From positions 25,048,501 to 25,112,500 of the forward strand of contig CM048553.1 in assembly GCA_026413225.1 (NCBI GenBank): a stretch of 64,000 nucleotides of DNA. The letters are read 5' to 3'. The notes beneath the pieces were generated by a model. It was not told where the DNA came from. It made no database searches and was given only the letters and a program-made list of their open reading frames with translations. The position numbers and the translations under genes were made by a program. Position 1 is the stretch's first letter. Every line of letters starts with the position of its first letter. This DNA comes from Otis tarda. Lineage: Eukaryota > Chordata > Aves > Otidiformes > Otididae. Shown in pieces: positions 14,001 through 23,990 of the stretch.

Positions 14001-14310
14001 ACGTTCTACCCATGAGAAACTGCAAACAGCAAATGCAGCCATCTCACCTCCAAGGATCCACATGTGTGATGATGGGCAGAGACTTCTTAGTAGAAACTAT
14101 CTAAGAAATGAGGTGTGAATTTAAAGGGCTGAGAAGGATGTAGGAAAGGTTGTGTAAAGGACACATAATCAACCATCTAGGAAGTAATTTGTAATTCAAA
14201 TAGAACATGCTTATGCTTTCGGATCTGAAGTGACCTGATCCATCTGCTCTGAAAATCACGATAGGTCTGTGCACTGTGGGACTGTGCGCTATGGGTGGAT
14301 TTTAATTTGG
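8097..14310. other. Intergenic sequence without recognised genes
   Basis: This is about 6 kb of AT-rich DNA. Open frames here are short (all 98 codons or fewer) and carry no family motif. I see no CpG cluster, no clear LINE or LTR, and no RNA gene. Confidence 0.45.
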
Positions 14311-14500
14311 CTGCAGAGATCTGGGTTCTTCCTCTAGCCCTGGGAAAACTAAAATCAATTAACGAGGTCTCTTTTTGCTTCAGTGTAGTATATTAGACAT
14401 CTGATTTTACAGCTATGAAAGTGGGGACAGCTGTATTTGAAGACTTTGAAGTAATGGAGAGAATTGCTTCATACATGATGTAAAGTAACACTTCCAGGTG
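14311..14500 (+). repeat. Possible MIR-like SINE relic
   Basis: The sequence runs from a block like 'gatctgggttcttcctctagccctg' through 'aattaacgaggtctctttttgcttcagt' to 'ctgattttacagctatgaaagtgggga'. This follows the order of the MIR core: the tRNA-related 'cctgggttc' block, the 'acttaacctctctgtgcctcag' block, then the 'tctgtaaaatgggga' block. Divergence is high, so the assignment is tentative. Confidence 0.35.
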
Positions 14501-16684
14501 AAACCAACCAAAGTTCAAAGATTTTTTTCAAGGTGTGCTTTGAAAAAATACCAACTCAGGAACTATTTATGTTACCAGAAATAGTGAAGTAGGGGGTGCA
14601 TGAAAAAGTATATCTGTCATTGCCCATTCATAAGCAAAATCAAAGACCACATCTAGTATTTGCAGTGAAAAAGTTTCAGTGAGAACATAATCAATGATAT
14701 AGCACAGCTCCATGTTCTTGGTCTGACATGGCTTTCTTTCCAGAATATTTGCAAGAATTAGCTGAAATCTTTGTTTATTTATAAGATTTCCACTGAAGCT
14801 AGTTTAAATAGACAGATTTTTAAAAAGATTTCCAGAAACATATACTGGCCATCTGCAGGCAAGTTTATTCCTGAAAAGACACTTATGAATTTACATCCAA
14901 CATAAATAAAGAGCTGTTAGGCAATTAAGCTAGAAAGCGCGCATTTTTCAGACAGAAAATAAACATTTGTTTCTAGCCAGTTGATGTACAAGTACCATGA
15001 TTTAAATTTTGAAAACATAAATTTCTGCACACAACGTTGAGACTGAATTTCTGCTTGAAAAACAGAATATGTAAGTGTTCATGACTATGTGCATTTTTTT
15101 TGCTTCTTCTCAACATGGAAGGTGCTAATCTTCCACGTGATTTGAAAGGTAGCCTTCACTCACATCTCCCTCTTATTCTTACCCAATATACAAGACTTTC
15201 TTAATGAGCTGTACTCTGTCATCCTTTTTCAGGCAAATGGCCATTTCAAGTCAAAGGGAATTTTGCTTGACAAGCCTTGCAGAAGGACTTTGAGAGTAAA
15301 TGTAATTCTTGGAATAAATTTCTTAGCACCTAGGGATATAGGGGGAAATTGAACTTTATTTTAGCCTGTCAATTCTTAGGTGGAGAGCACGGAAGTGTAC
15401 TATAGCTTTGCCCGAGTCACCCTATGGTAAAGACAGAGTCCTCTTTCCAAGCTCCTATTTTCAGCACTTTCTTCAGCTATTACCTTTGGCCTGAAATATT
15501 TTGCCCTTGTTTTTATCCCCACTGATATTTCCCATATTTTATACTGTTCATGCTTGAAGAATATCCAGCTATTCTTTCAGATATACAAGACCTAAAGTAG
15601 TGTAAGGGTATTTATTTAGCTGAAGATCTGTTAAGACATCTTTGAAATAGCTTATGCAGAAACTATTTGGCTTTAAAATATCAGATGTAGCATCTATGCA
15701 GCTCCCTATGAGGAAAATTATATTTTTTTTTAATGATAGAAAAGTTGTGAAAGAAAAGAATAAGATACTTACAAGCCATACTGTTTTCTAAGGTATATAA
15801 GATCTTGGTCCAGCAGCCAGTCAGAAGATGACTTTCCACATCTACATGAAACTCCACTAGCATTATTAATAGGAAACTACATTGTTGCATCTACAATCAT
15901 TAGTCTTATAATTACACAGGCTCATGTATGCTTCTGGGAATATAAAATGAGTGCCCAATGAGGAATGTGACACAAGGATGTTAATTCTGGACTAAAACTA
16001 TATTTCCTGTGCACAGGAAAAAATGAGATGTGACATGTATGCTGGACTTGCTAAAGCAAAGGAAAGACAAGTTCTTTTGAATGTGATTATCTTTGAAATA
16101 ATATCTATAGATTGCTGCTGTGCTCAAAGCTACTAAAGCTTAAAATAATAAAATCATTACAATTTTTTAAACAGTAGAATTTAGGTGTGGTTCCCCAACC
16201 TGCTCATGGAATAAAAATGTGTTTGGAAGGAGTTAGGTAATGGATTCTGAGCTTTGCTGTACCACTCCCTAAAATCTATAACAACATTAGCAGCTAGTGC
16301 ACATTATTCCACTCCCTGTAGTATTAACTTTCACCCACACTAATATTTATATCATCTGTGGTATTTACCTAGTTTTACTTTAGAGGGTTTTTTTAGAGAA
16401 AGAACTGGATGCAGGGGGCAGATCCATTACTGTGTGTTACATAGAATGATCTAGATGCACCCTCTGGCTATAAAAGTCCCTGTACTGCTGAGTGCTAGAA
16501 TCCAGGAAGGTAAATCAGAATAAACATCTTGGTACTCTTGCCCAGTATCTTAGATATTTACCCTGAATAGTTAAAATTGTCCACCATTAGGAGAAGTTTG
16601 TGCTAGCCAGGTCTGGTTTTATCTGGTACAGACATTTTTATATTCTTAATGCTATCTGCATTTTCACAGGACTCATCACAGCCT
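14501..16684. other. Intergenic sequence without recognised genes
   Basis: AT-rich DNA with no coding frame I can support. A weak resemblance to a MIR core exists around 15400-15460 but was too diverged to call. Confidence 0.4.
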
Positions 16685-16770
16685 CAGCTAAGGGTCAGGA
16701 TTCCCTGTGCTAGATACTGTACAAAGATAGAATAAAGTTCCTGTCCCAAGGGATTTAGTAAGGCAAAAAA
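16685..16770. repeat. Ancient amniote interspersed-repeat fragment
   Basis: The block 'ctgtgctagatactgtacaaagatagaataaagttcctgtcccaa' resembles a widespread amniote repeat whose consensus reads roughly 'gtgctaggcgctgtacaaacac...acagtccctgcccc'. The copy is about 85 bp long and old. The exact family name is not claimed. Confidence 0.4.
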
Positions 16771-16947
16771 AATGGAACAGACGCACTTTGTCAGAAAGAG
16801 ACGGGCACGGAGATACCAAAACAGGAAGAGGCTCTTTGTTCACTAGATAGAGAACGGAATCAGCAAATCAAGTGTTTGTCTAACTTCTGCTCTTCGTTCC
16901 CTGCAACATATTCAGAGAGATGCAAAGTAACCCTCATGTTGCAACTG

Positions 16948-18099
16948 TGGTTTTGTTTAGTGAGGGGGGGCCTAAGGTGGTAGCTTCTGTAGGAAACTGC
17001 TAGAAGTCGCTCCCCTTTGTTCAGTGCACTCCGCTGGGCCTAGGGCGGACCTGCTGCTGGCCAAGGCCAAGCCAATTGGTAGCAGAATGTTCCGTGATAA
17101 CACCTCTGCGATAACGTATTTAAGAGGGGGAAAACAGAAAAAAAAAAAAGAGAAGAGAAGATGTGAAGAAGCTGAGCAGGGGCAGAGGTGCAGAGGGGGA
17201 GGCGCAGGCCTCATGGGCCTTGCTGGCCTCACCCTCTGGCCTCTTGCCAGGCGGCCGACTGGGCCTGACTCGGCCCAGCCCGGCTGCAAGAAGTGGAGAG
17301 GAGATGAGATGGATGATGTGAAGAGATTCTGAGAGGCGTCTGCCAGTCTGTTGTGAAGAACTTTTCTTGTGAGAGGAACAGCTGCAGACACCAAGGTCAG
17401 TGAAGAAGGAGGGGGAGGAGTAATGCGGCTCCTGGCCAAGATTCCCCTGCAGCCTGTGGTGACAACCATGGTGGAGCAGGTTGTCCCCCTGCAGCCGATG
17501 GAGGCCCACGGAGGAGCAGAGATCCACCTGGAGCCCATGAAGGACCGCACACTGGGGGAGGTGGATGCCTGAAGGCGGCTGTGGCCCGTGGAGGGCCCAC
17601 TGGGGCAGCCATTCTGGAGAGACTGCACTCCGTGGAAGAGATGACCCACGCCAGAGCAGTTTCACAAAGGACTGTGGCGATGGGTGGGACCCCACGATGG
17701 AGCAGGGGAGGAATGCGAGGAGTTCTTCCCCCAGCTACGAAGCAGCGGCGTAAAACAACGCTTGATGAACTGACCGCGATCCCCATTCCCTCTTCCCCCC
17801 CTGTGCCGCTCGGGGAGGGGAAGGTAGTAGAGATAATGTTAAGCTCGGGAAGAGGGAGGGGTGGAGGGAGGTTATCTTGTTCTCTGTCTCATTATCCTGC
17901 TGTTTGTAGTAATAAATGAATAGTTTTCCCGAAGTCAAGTCTGTTTTGCCCGTAATGGTAACTTTAAGGATTTTCTCCCTGTCCTTATCTCAGACCTCAA
18001 GCCGTTTTTCTTACATTATCTCCCCCTATTCTCTCGGAGGGTGGGGGGAGTGAGAGAGAGACTGTGTAGTCTGGTCCTGATCAGGGCTGAACTACGATA
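16948..18099 (+). mobile_element. Solitary ERV LTR (avian class III/ERVL-like), fossil
   Basis: This 1152-bp element begins TGG and ends ATA, and is flanked by the direct repeat AACTG at 16943-16947 and 18100-18104. That is consistent with a 5-bp retroviral target duplication. A TATA-like box TATTTAAG lies at 17117-17124 in the U3-like part, and a poly(A) signal AATAAA lies at 17911-17916. The 3' part matches remembered avian ERV LTRs: 'aagtcaagtctgttttgcccgtaatggtaa', then 'atctccctgtccttatctc' as variants. No internal retroviral region or second LTR follows, so it is a solo LTR left by LTR-LTR recombination. It is more GC-rich than its flanks, and the several open frames inside it are not genes. 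Class assignment to ERVL is from memory; the LTR call is stronger than the class. Confidence 0.75.
17117..17124 (+). promoter_or_regulatory. TATA-like box of the solo LTR
   Basis: TATTTAAG lies about 170 bp into the LTR, after a CCAATT sequence at about 17072-17077, which is a plausible CCAAT-type element. The order CCAAT-like, TATA-like, then poly(A) signal downstream is that expected of a U3-R arrangement. Whether it is active is unknown. Confidence 0.5.
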
Positions 18100-18104
18100 A
18101 ACTG

Positions 18105-18924
18105 ATATGCGCTGTAGATTGAATTTGCACCCCTTGCCTCTGGTTAACAAGACGCAGTTCTCTGCACCATGGAAACCATAAGCTATGTATGTCTGTTTGG
18201 AAAAGAATGGCAATTGTTGTAATAACAGGTGGAATATAAACCCCCATTCTAAGCCTTATATGCTGTGACACAAAGGCTTCCTGCTGTAGAAACACATCCA
18301 GAGAGTGTTCACACAGTCCTACCACCTGCAAATAAAGATGATGGAGGCACCACTCCAACCCAAAGGCTGAGAGGACTCTGTCCCACCTGTGAATTATGGT
18401 AGTATATCCCAACCTCCAGTCCCCACTTCATTCTCCTCAAAAAACACTTTACTCCATCTCTGTGCAAGCATTAAACTCTCACACATACACATAGCTCTTC
18501 TTTCTCTTTAAATGATGTTCCTTATGACAGGCAGGGTGAATTTTAACCTGTATGTCTCAAGACTTTCATGGAAGCTCAGAAACCAAATTATGTGCAGAAA
18601 AGCCAGTTTCTAGGTGCATGACATCCATGTAAGATCTTGAATATCTAGCCCTCAAGCATCTGAATCCTCACCATAAAACATAGTAAAGTCAAGCTAAGAA
18701 TAGTCCCCTGATGCTCCAGTATTCTTCATAATTGATTTTCTATATAGATTGCAGAAAAAGGTTGCCCAGAATCAGCTTGTAAAAAGGACTAGAGTCTCCA
18801 TGAGTTACTTCCTTGCTAAATAAGATTTAACCTACTACTACCTCCTGAATATGTGCAAAATGAGACAAAACCTCCCATGTCTTGAAGGGTGATTTAAAAA
18901 AAATACCTGGAAAGTTGTCTATGA
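18105..18924. other. Intergenic sequence between the solo LTR and the purine tract
   Basis: There is no coding frame or repeat that I can name. The sequence grades into an increasingly A-rich plus strand before the pure purine tract. Confidence 0.4.
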
Positions 18925-19147
18925 ACTAAGAAAAAGTAAAGGAATATGAGAAAAAGGAAAAGGAAAAGAAAAAAAATAGGAAACGAAGAGAAGAGAAACG
19001 GGAAAAGGAATAGGAAAAGGAGAAAAAAAAAAGGAAAAATAAAAAAGAAAAAGGAAAAAAGAAAAATAAAAAATATAAAAGAGAGAAAAAAAGATAAAAG
19101 AGAAAAGAAAACAAAAAAAATAAAAGAGAAAAGTTAAAAAAGAAAGT
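18925..19147. repeat. Long polypurine tract, (GAAAA)n-like low-complexity DNA
   Basis: About 220 bp of the plus strand is almost entirely A and G, made of irregular GGAAAA, AGAAAA and AAAAAT units with only a few T interruptions. Open frames on both strands here (Lys/Arg-rich on plus, Phe/Ser-rich on minus) are artefacts of composition. It probably arose by expansion of an A-rich seed. Confidence 0.9.
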
Positions 19148-19944
19148 AACCTTGTATTTTAAGCTTTAAATTTTGCATTCCTTAAGAATCCTGCTTATTT
19201 AAACCATACTTTGAAAACCTTGCTGTAGTTTCAGACTGTAAAGCAACAATTTGCAATGCTAAAGATATTTCCTTTTGGAGTACTAATCCAGAACCTCCTT
19301 TTTTTTTTTTTCTTGATTTAAGAATATTTTAATTGGAAAGATTATATTTTTTTTCAGTTCACTTAAGCAAGCAGTTTTCTTCTAAAACATCTAGCTTTCT
19401 GTTAGCATGGTTAACTACTTCATCTTCCTTCCTATGCACATACACGTCATGTCTGGACCAAAGCAAAATAAGAACCACATGTTTCACATAAACAGTTAGA
19501 GGCTCTGCATATAGATGGTGTTTAGCTGGAACAACTATAAAGGAATAAAACAGAAGGAAACAGTAGGTGGAAGACTCAGCATTTTAGTAAGAAAGCAGGA
19601 ACATAAGCAATTAATCATTAATATGGAAAAAACTGGACAGCTATAGGAGGAGGAAAGTAGTTACTATAAGAGAGGAAAAGATTTCATTAAGCTTTCATTT
19701 GAGGTGAGCCTCACCCAACCACAGTTTGAGTCTTGTTTAAAATAAATATCCAGGGCCACACTCTGCCTTGACGGAACTAGTGTCAAATCCTAAATACTCA
19801 TCTTCCAAGTAAGAAGAAAAATTGTCCTTTCATCATTCCATAAGTTTGCTGAATTTGTTGTTTACATTTCAATTGTTCAAAATTAAAGACAACAATATAA
19901 CTCAGACAGGATTTTGATCTTAATTGCGTCTGGTAAAATGCAGA

Positions 19945-20005
19945 GTAACTCTACTAAAATAAACTCTGATACTTAATTTTGTTAAGTAAACTTCAGTAGA
20001 GTTAC
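19945..20005. repeat. Nested perfect inverted repeat (61 bp)
   Basis: The outer arms GTAACTCTACT (19945-19955) and AGTAGAGTTAC (19995-20005) are perfect reverse complements of 11 bp. Inside them TACTTAA (19970-19976) and TTAAGTA (19982-19988) form a second 7-bp stem with a 5-base loop. It could be a small non-autonomous DNA-element relic, a hairpin RNA source or chance. Confidence 0.65.
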
Positions 20006-20613
20006 ATAGATTTATCATGGTGCAACTCAGATCAAAAGCTCTCTCAGTTAATAGCAGTATTGGAGTGCATAATACCAGACTTGTTGAGCCTCACACTTCA
20101 CAGGCAAGACGTTCACCTGGCTCCACCTCGCCCTCCTCAGTGTGGTGCTTCAGTCTCAGGCTACCACATAACAGCTCCTCAGCTTCCCTCCAACTCCAGG
20201 ATCCAACATCAGATACATGTGTTCAGACTGCCGACAAATTGTATTTGGCAGATCGGGTCCTGGATGGGGATGGAGGGCAGAGAACAGAGCAGTTGCTGTT
20301 GAGACAGATCCCACCCTCTGAGTCCTGCAGGTAGGCAGCAGCTCCCCAGCTTCTGCCTCACACCACTGCCTCTTTCCCACATGCTCCCAAGCCCCATGTT
20401 CCCTCTAAAAGCAGAGCAGCCCTGTACGACCAAATCTGAGCTCTTAACTCTAATGATAAAAATATTCAAAGGAAATTGCTTCATTGATTCTCACTACAAT
20501 TAAACATTTGCTAAACAGAATCACAGGTGGACAGGTAAGGTGTCTCCACAGTAAGAAATTTTGCATTTTCTTAACATCTTGTGGAACATGATTGTTCATA
20601 ACTTCTGAGATTT

Positions 20614-20631
20614 CCATGGTGATCACCATGG
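20614..20631. promoter_or_regulatory. 18-bp perfect palindrome resembling paired RFX X-boxes
   Basis: CCATGGTGATCACCATGG reads the same on both strands. With its flanks it makes TTTCCATGGTGA and TCACCATGGCAA. Each is close to the RFX X-box pattern GTTRCC-AT-GGYAAC, differing at a few arm positions. Binding is inferred from the motif only. Confidence 0.35.
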
Positions 20632-21065
20632 CAATGCACTATAAGTTCACTGGATAGTCTCTGTGAAATGTATTTTCCTCCTAAAAAGAAAAGAAAACCA
20701 AACACTGAACTAAACATAACTAAATGGTTAATGCATATTATGTTTTTTCTAAGCTAGCAGTCACACCCAGGCCAAAAAATGAGAGGCAAATGAAAACCAA
20801 AAGGTTCTGAGAAGGGCAATCCCAGTATGTTACAAAAGCATATACAGCAACCTTTTCAGTAGTTCTTATAATGATGCATTAAAAAAAAAATGTTGCTTTC
20901 TGAAAAGTTTTTGCAATATCAGCCTGATTAGTGAATATCCCCCATGGTTGATTAAATTACTAAACAAAATATTGCTTTATATCTCAACCAAATTAGCTAA
21001 TAATAGTAGCCTCTAGTTACTGTCGTACTTTTCATTTCTATTCACAGAAATAGACTTGCTATTTT

Positions 21066-21165
21066 GAGATTATTTCCTACAAATGGAAAAAAAAAAGACA
21101 AAGAGATTAAGGATTTACCTTGCTCCAGGCTACGAAAAGGTTAAAAGCCAGATTCTGCCTCCATT
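21066..21165 (-). repeat. Possible MIR-like SINE relic
   Basis: On the plus strand 'acaaatggaaaaaaaaaagacaaagagattaaggatttaccttgctccaggctac' follows the reverse-strand MIR core order 'acagatgaggaaactgaggcacagagaggttaagtaacttgcccaaggtcacac'. The match is imperfect and A-run expanded. This places the SINE on the minus strand. Confidence 0.4.
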
Positions 21166-23199
21166 TTGCCAGGCCAAGGAAGAGTGGGGGTAGGGAGACA
21201 CGGTAGGGGGTCAAAGCACAGTGAACTTTAGTTACTCTTTTATCTCCCTCTGTTTCATCTATTATCTTTAACCACAAGTTAAATTGTCTTTTAAGGATAA
21301 TTAGGAAGCAGTTAAGTTTAGAGTAGCCCTGTGGCTGTCCTAAAACAAATAGTTGGAAGAAGGATAGAAAATAGCCTCATTTTTTTCCTACCTGGAAGCA
21401 CATGGAACTTAATGAAAAATATACAGAATTAAAACCAGAGAAAGCTCAAGATTTTCTGGCTCCTAGTTCTATCTGAAACCCCTTATTCCTCATCCAGACA
21501 TAGAGGTACTTCAGAGATTCATTTAAACTAAAAGCTGTAATGGGAATCTCTACGAGATAAAGGTTATAGATCCTTGGACTACAAATTAGGAGATAATAAT
21601 AACCGAAATTCAGCAATGATCAACTTTCCAGTTGACTGTCAATACTGAAAAAATAGACTGAAAAGATTGTTTGAAGTTAAATCATAGTGAGCCTTCCTTG
21701 AATTTTCTTGGGAAAAAAACAAATACAAATTTTGGGGGAAAAAATACTTTGTTCAACTTTTTTTCATTTCAGGGTTCTTTCCACTCTTAAAGGAAAAAAA
21801 AAGCTTCAAGATGATTAAAAGATACATGTCATACAGTCTGTATCTTACTGATGCTAACCTAATCCATCAACAGCCTGGGAAATATGTGCCTTGACAAAAG
21901 GAAGCAGATGTGCTCTTAATCCTCCTAAAGTGAACTATGGGATGGGTATCCTCAATCACTCAGGATGGTTTCTCTGGTGCCCTTATGTCTCTTGGTAAAG
22001 GCAGGACAGAGTATTCATCATGGAATCAGACCTTCACTTGGGATTTGTGCACTTTTTAGTCCTTTGATCATATGTCTCATATTTTACCTTAACTGAACCT
22101 TCATGGACTTTTGAAGACAATCACTGCTTTCCATTTTTCATCAGAGCAAGCTACTGGCATCAGCAGTCCTGTGTCTCTGCAAGCACTCCCCTTGAAATGT
22201 AGGAAGCCACTTGCACAGCCTACTGAGAGGCAAATAAGATGCAATAGGTGCCAGTAGGCTTTTTTCAAATAACAGTTGTTAAGTCTTTGCTACTTCTTGT
22301 TGATTGGAGGCTTGATTAATCTTTCACTGTTCAGATTCAAGACAGGTGAGAAAATACCTTTAATGTCAAAAAGGGATATCAGTAGTGTTTGTTATACCTT
22401 GTTTATGACCAAGATACCATCGCTTGTGTAACACAGAGGGAGTGCAGAGGGCAGTCACTGAGGTCTGCCTGGCACTCTCTCCAGCACTGTGTATATGACA
22501 GGCTAAGGCAATATCAGCCCATTTTTAGTGACATTTTTGTTACTATTTTTCAGTGAAATTAGTTTTCTGCTTCATCAGCACGTAGAGGAGAAAGAGCCAT
22601 GCATTGTTAATGAATCCAGATATCCCACCCAAATGTCTGAAAACACCAAAACAGAATACACCTTGTGTTTAAACAGAATACGCACAATGGACACAACTCC
22701 CTTGGAAGCATGGGCCTTTGGCTTTTTTTAGGAAGCACAAGGCTGGAGAGCAGGTCAATGCTGTCAGCAGAGAACCGCATTATTGTAAAGAAAGAACGAG
22801 CTGGGATAAAATCAACAGTCCTAGTGTCTTCTATCATTAAATTTCTCCTAGACTGATGTGCCCTTTATCACTGTCATCAGAACAAGAAGAGAAATATGTG
22901 GTCAGGATATTCTGCACTGCAGCAAACCCAGACTGACATTTAACTACTGCTCTAAACTTCACCAAAGTCCAGGCACAGTCATTCAGAAATTCAGAGGTCT
23001 ATAAACTGTTCATTTTCTTGGTACACAGTGTCCTTGGCAAAACACTATGTGTAGCATTAAATACAGCAACCCACTTACCTTGCCTGAGAAAGCAGAGTAG
23101 CTTTGTTTGAATATAACCTCCTCTGCAAGGTATTTAGAAGTGTGATGTATTGGACGGATCACAGGACAAAGCACTGTGTAGCATCACACATAAGTCTTT
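21166..23199. other. Intergenic sequence without recognised genes
   Basis: AT-rich DNA with short open frames only. Nothing resembles a coding exon, RNA gene or nameable repeat. Confidence 0.4.
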
Positions 23200-23332
23200 T
23201 GCTCCTAGGAATTAAAAACCACAGGGCAAGTGATTGCTCATTAACATCACATAATGAGACAGACAGAGCTCTGACTGAAATACAGGTCTCTTGCCACTGA
23301 GATCCATGCATTAAGCTGCTAGGCCACAGTTC
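23200..23332 (-). repeat. MIR-like SINE relic, minus strand
   Basis: The plus-strand text 'aagtgattgctcattaacatcacataatgagacagacagagctctgactgaaatacaggtctcttgccactgagatccatgcattaagctgctaggccaca' is the reverse complement of a MIR or amniote tRNA-SINE. It contains the recognisable core, the 'cagagctctgactgaaa...caggtctc' block and the tRNA-head 'gcattaagctgctaggccac'. It is the best preserved of the SINE relics here. Confidence 0.6.
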
Positions 23333-23490
23333 CTACAACCAGATTACTTAACCTTTTCATGCCTTATTCTTTGCAATTTAAACAGTATGCTATAATCCTC
23401 TTTCATTCACTATACTGACGTAACTGGAGTGCTGATATGGCGTATGGACATTCATAACATACTTTGCAAATGCAAGGTACTATGAAAGAA
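23333..23490 (+). repeat. Possible second MIR-like SINE fragment, opposite orientation
   Basis: 'attacttaaccttttcatgccttattctttgcaatttaaacag' followed near 23450-23470 by 'cataacatactttgcaaatgcaaggtactatgaa' resembles the plus-strand MIR core and 3' part. It directly abuts a minus-strand MIR-like copy, giving an inverted pair. Divergence is high. Confidence 0.35.
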
Positions 23491-23814
23491 GGCAGAAAAA
23501 AATTGAATGGTGTACTGCTTGGTTATATAGCAAGAACAAAAACATAAGAGTACAGCTGCTACAGGCATATTCCACAGAGGTGGTACCATAGGAGTCTTCC
23601 AAAGCCCAGCCCAGCTCAGTTGTCAGTATAGACAACATGATGAACCAGTTCTGTAGCACTCGGCAACTCCACCTCTTTTCTGAATTGGACCCTAGTGAAG
23701 TTGCAGAGATGTTCACCACAGTTTGATAACATTCTTTATGCAGCTAAAATGTTCACTGACAAAAGACAGTGGTTTATTGTGCTAACTAAACAAAATGGAT
23801 CATTTTGTACAAAA

Positions 23815-23990
23815 TTGACCTGTGATCCAGATCTGGATTCAGCTACCAGCTCTACCACAGAATTCTGTAGGATCATGAGCTAGTCAACGGCTCTTTCAAT
23901 TTCTCAGCTCTCCATATGTAGCTAGTTCAGCAGCAAAGTTTCTGGGATTGACAAAGAAATTACTGGATAAAACTCTACAGTAAGTATTGT
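23815..23990 (+). repeat. Possible MIR-like SINE relic, plus strand
   Basis: 'gatctggattcagctaccagctctaccacagaattctgtaggatcatgagctagtcaacggctctttcaatttctcag' follows the MIR order 'cctgggttcgaatcccagctctgccac...tgtgtgaccttgggcaagt...cctctctgtgcctcag'. The 3' part is not clear. Confidence 0.45.

Larger units (their letters stand above)
19148..21065. other. Intergenic sequence with two notable palindromes
   Basis: There are no supportable genes. It holds a nested inverted repeat (19945-20005), a somewhat GC-richer patch at about 20080-20410 without CpG enrichment, and an 18-bp perfect palindrome (20614-20631). Confidence 0.45.

Noticed and set aside
13767-14063. 98-codon minus-strand open frame with a hydrophobic start
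   Set aside because: No recognisable family and overlapped by a plus-strand frame. Not supportable as a gene.
16972-17938. Open frames of 60-225 codons around 17 kb
   Set aside because: They all lie inside the solo LTR, overlap on both strands and show no protein family features, so they are composition effects of a non-coding LTR.
18926-19137. Lys/Arg-rich plus frame and Phe/Ser-rich minus frame
   Set aside because: Pure low-complexity translation of the purine tract.
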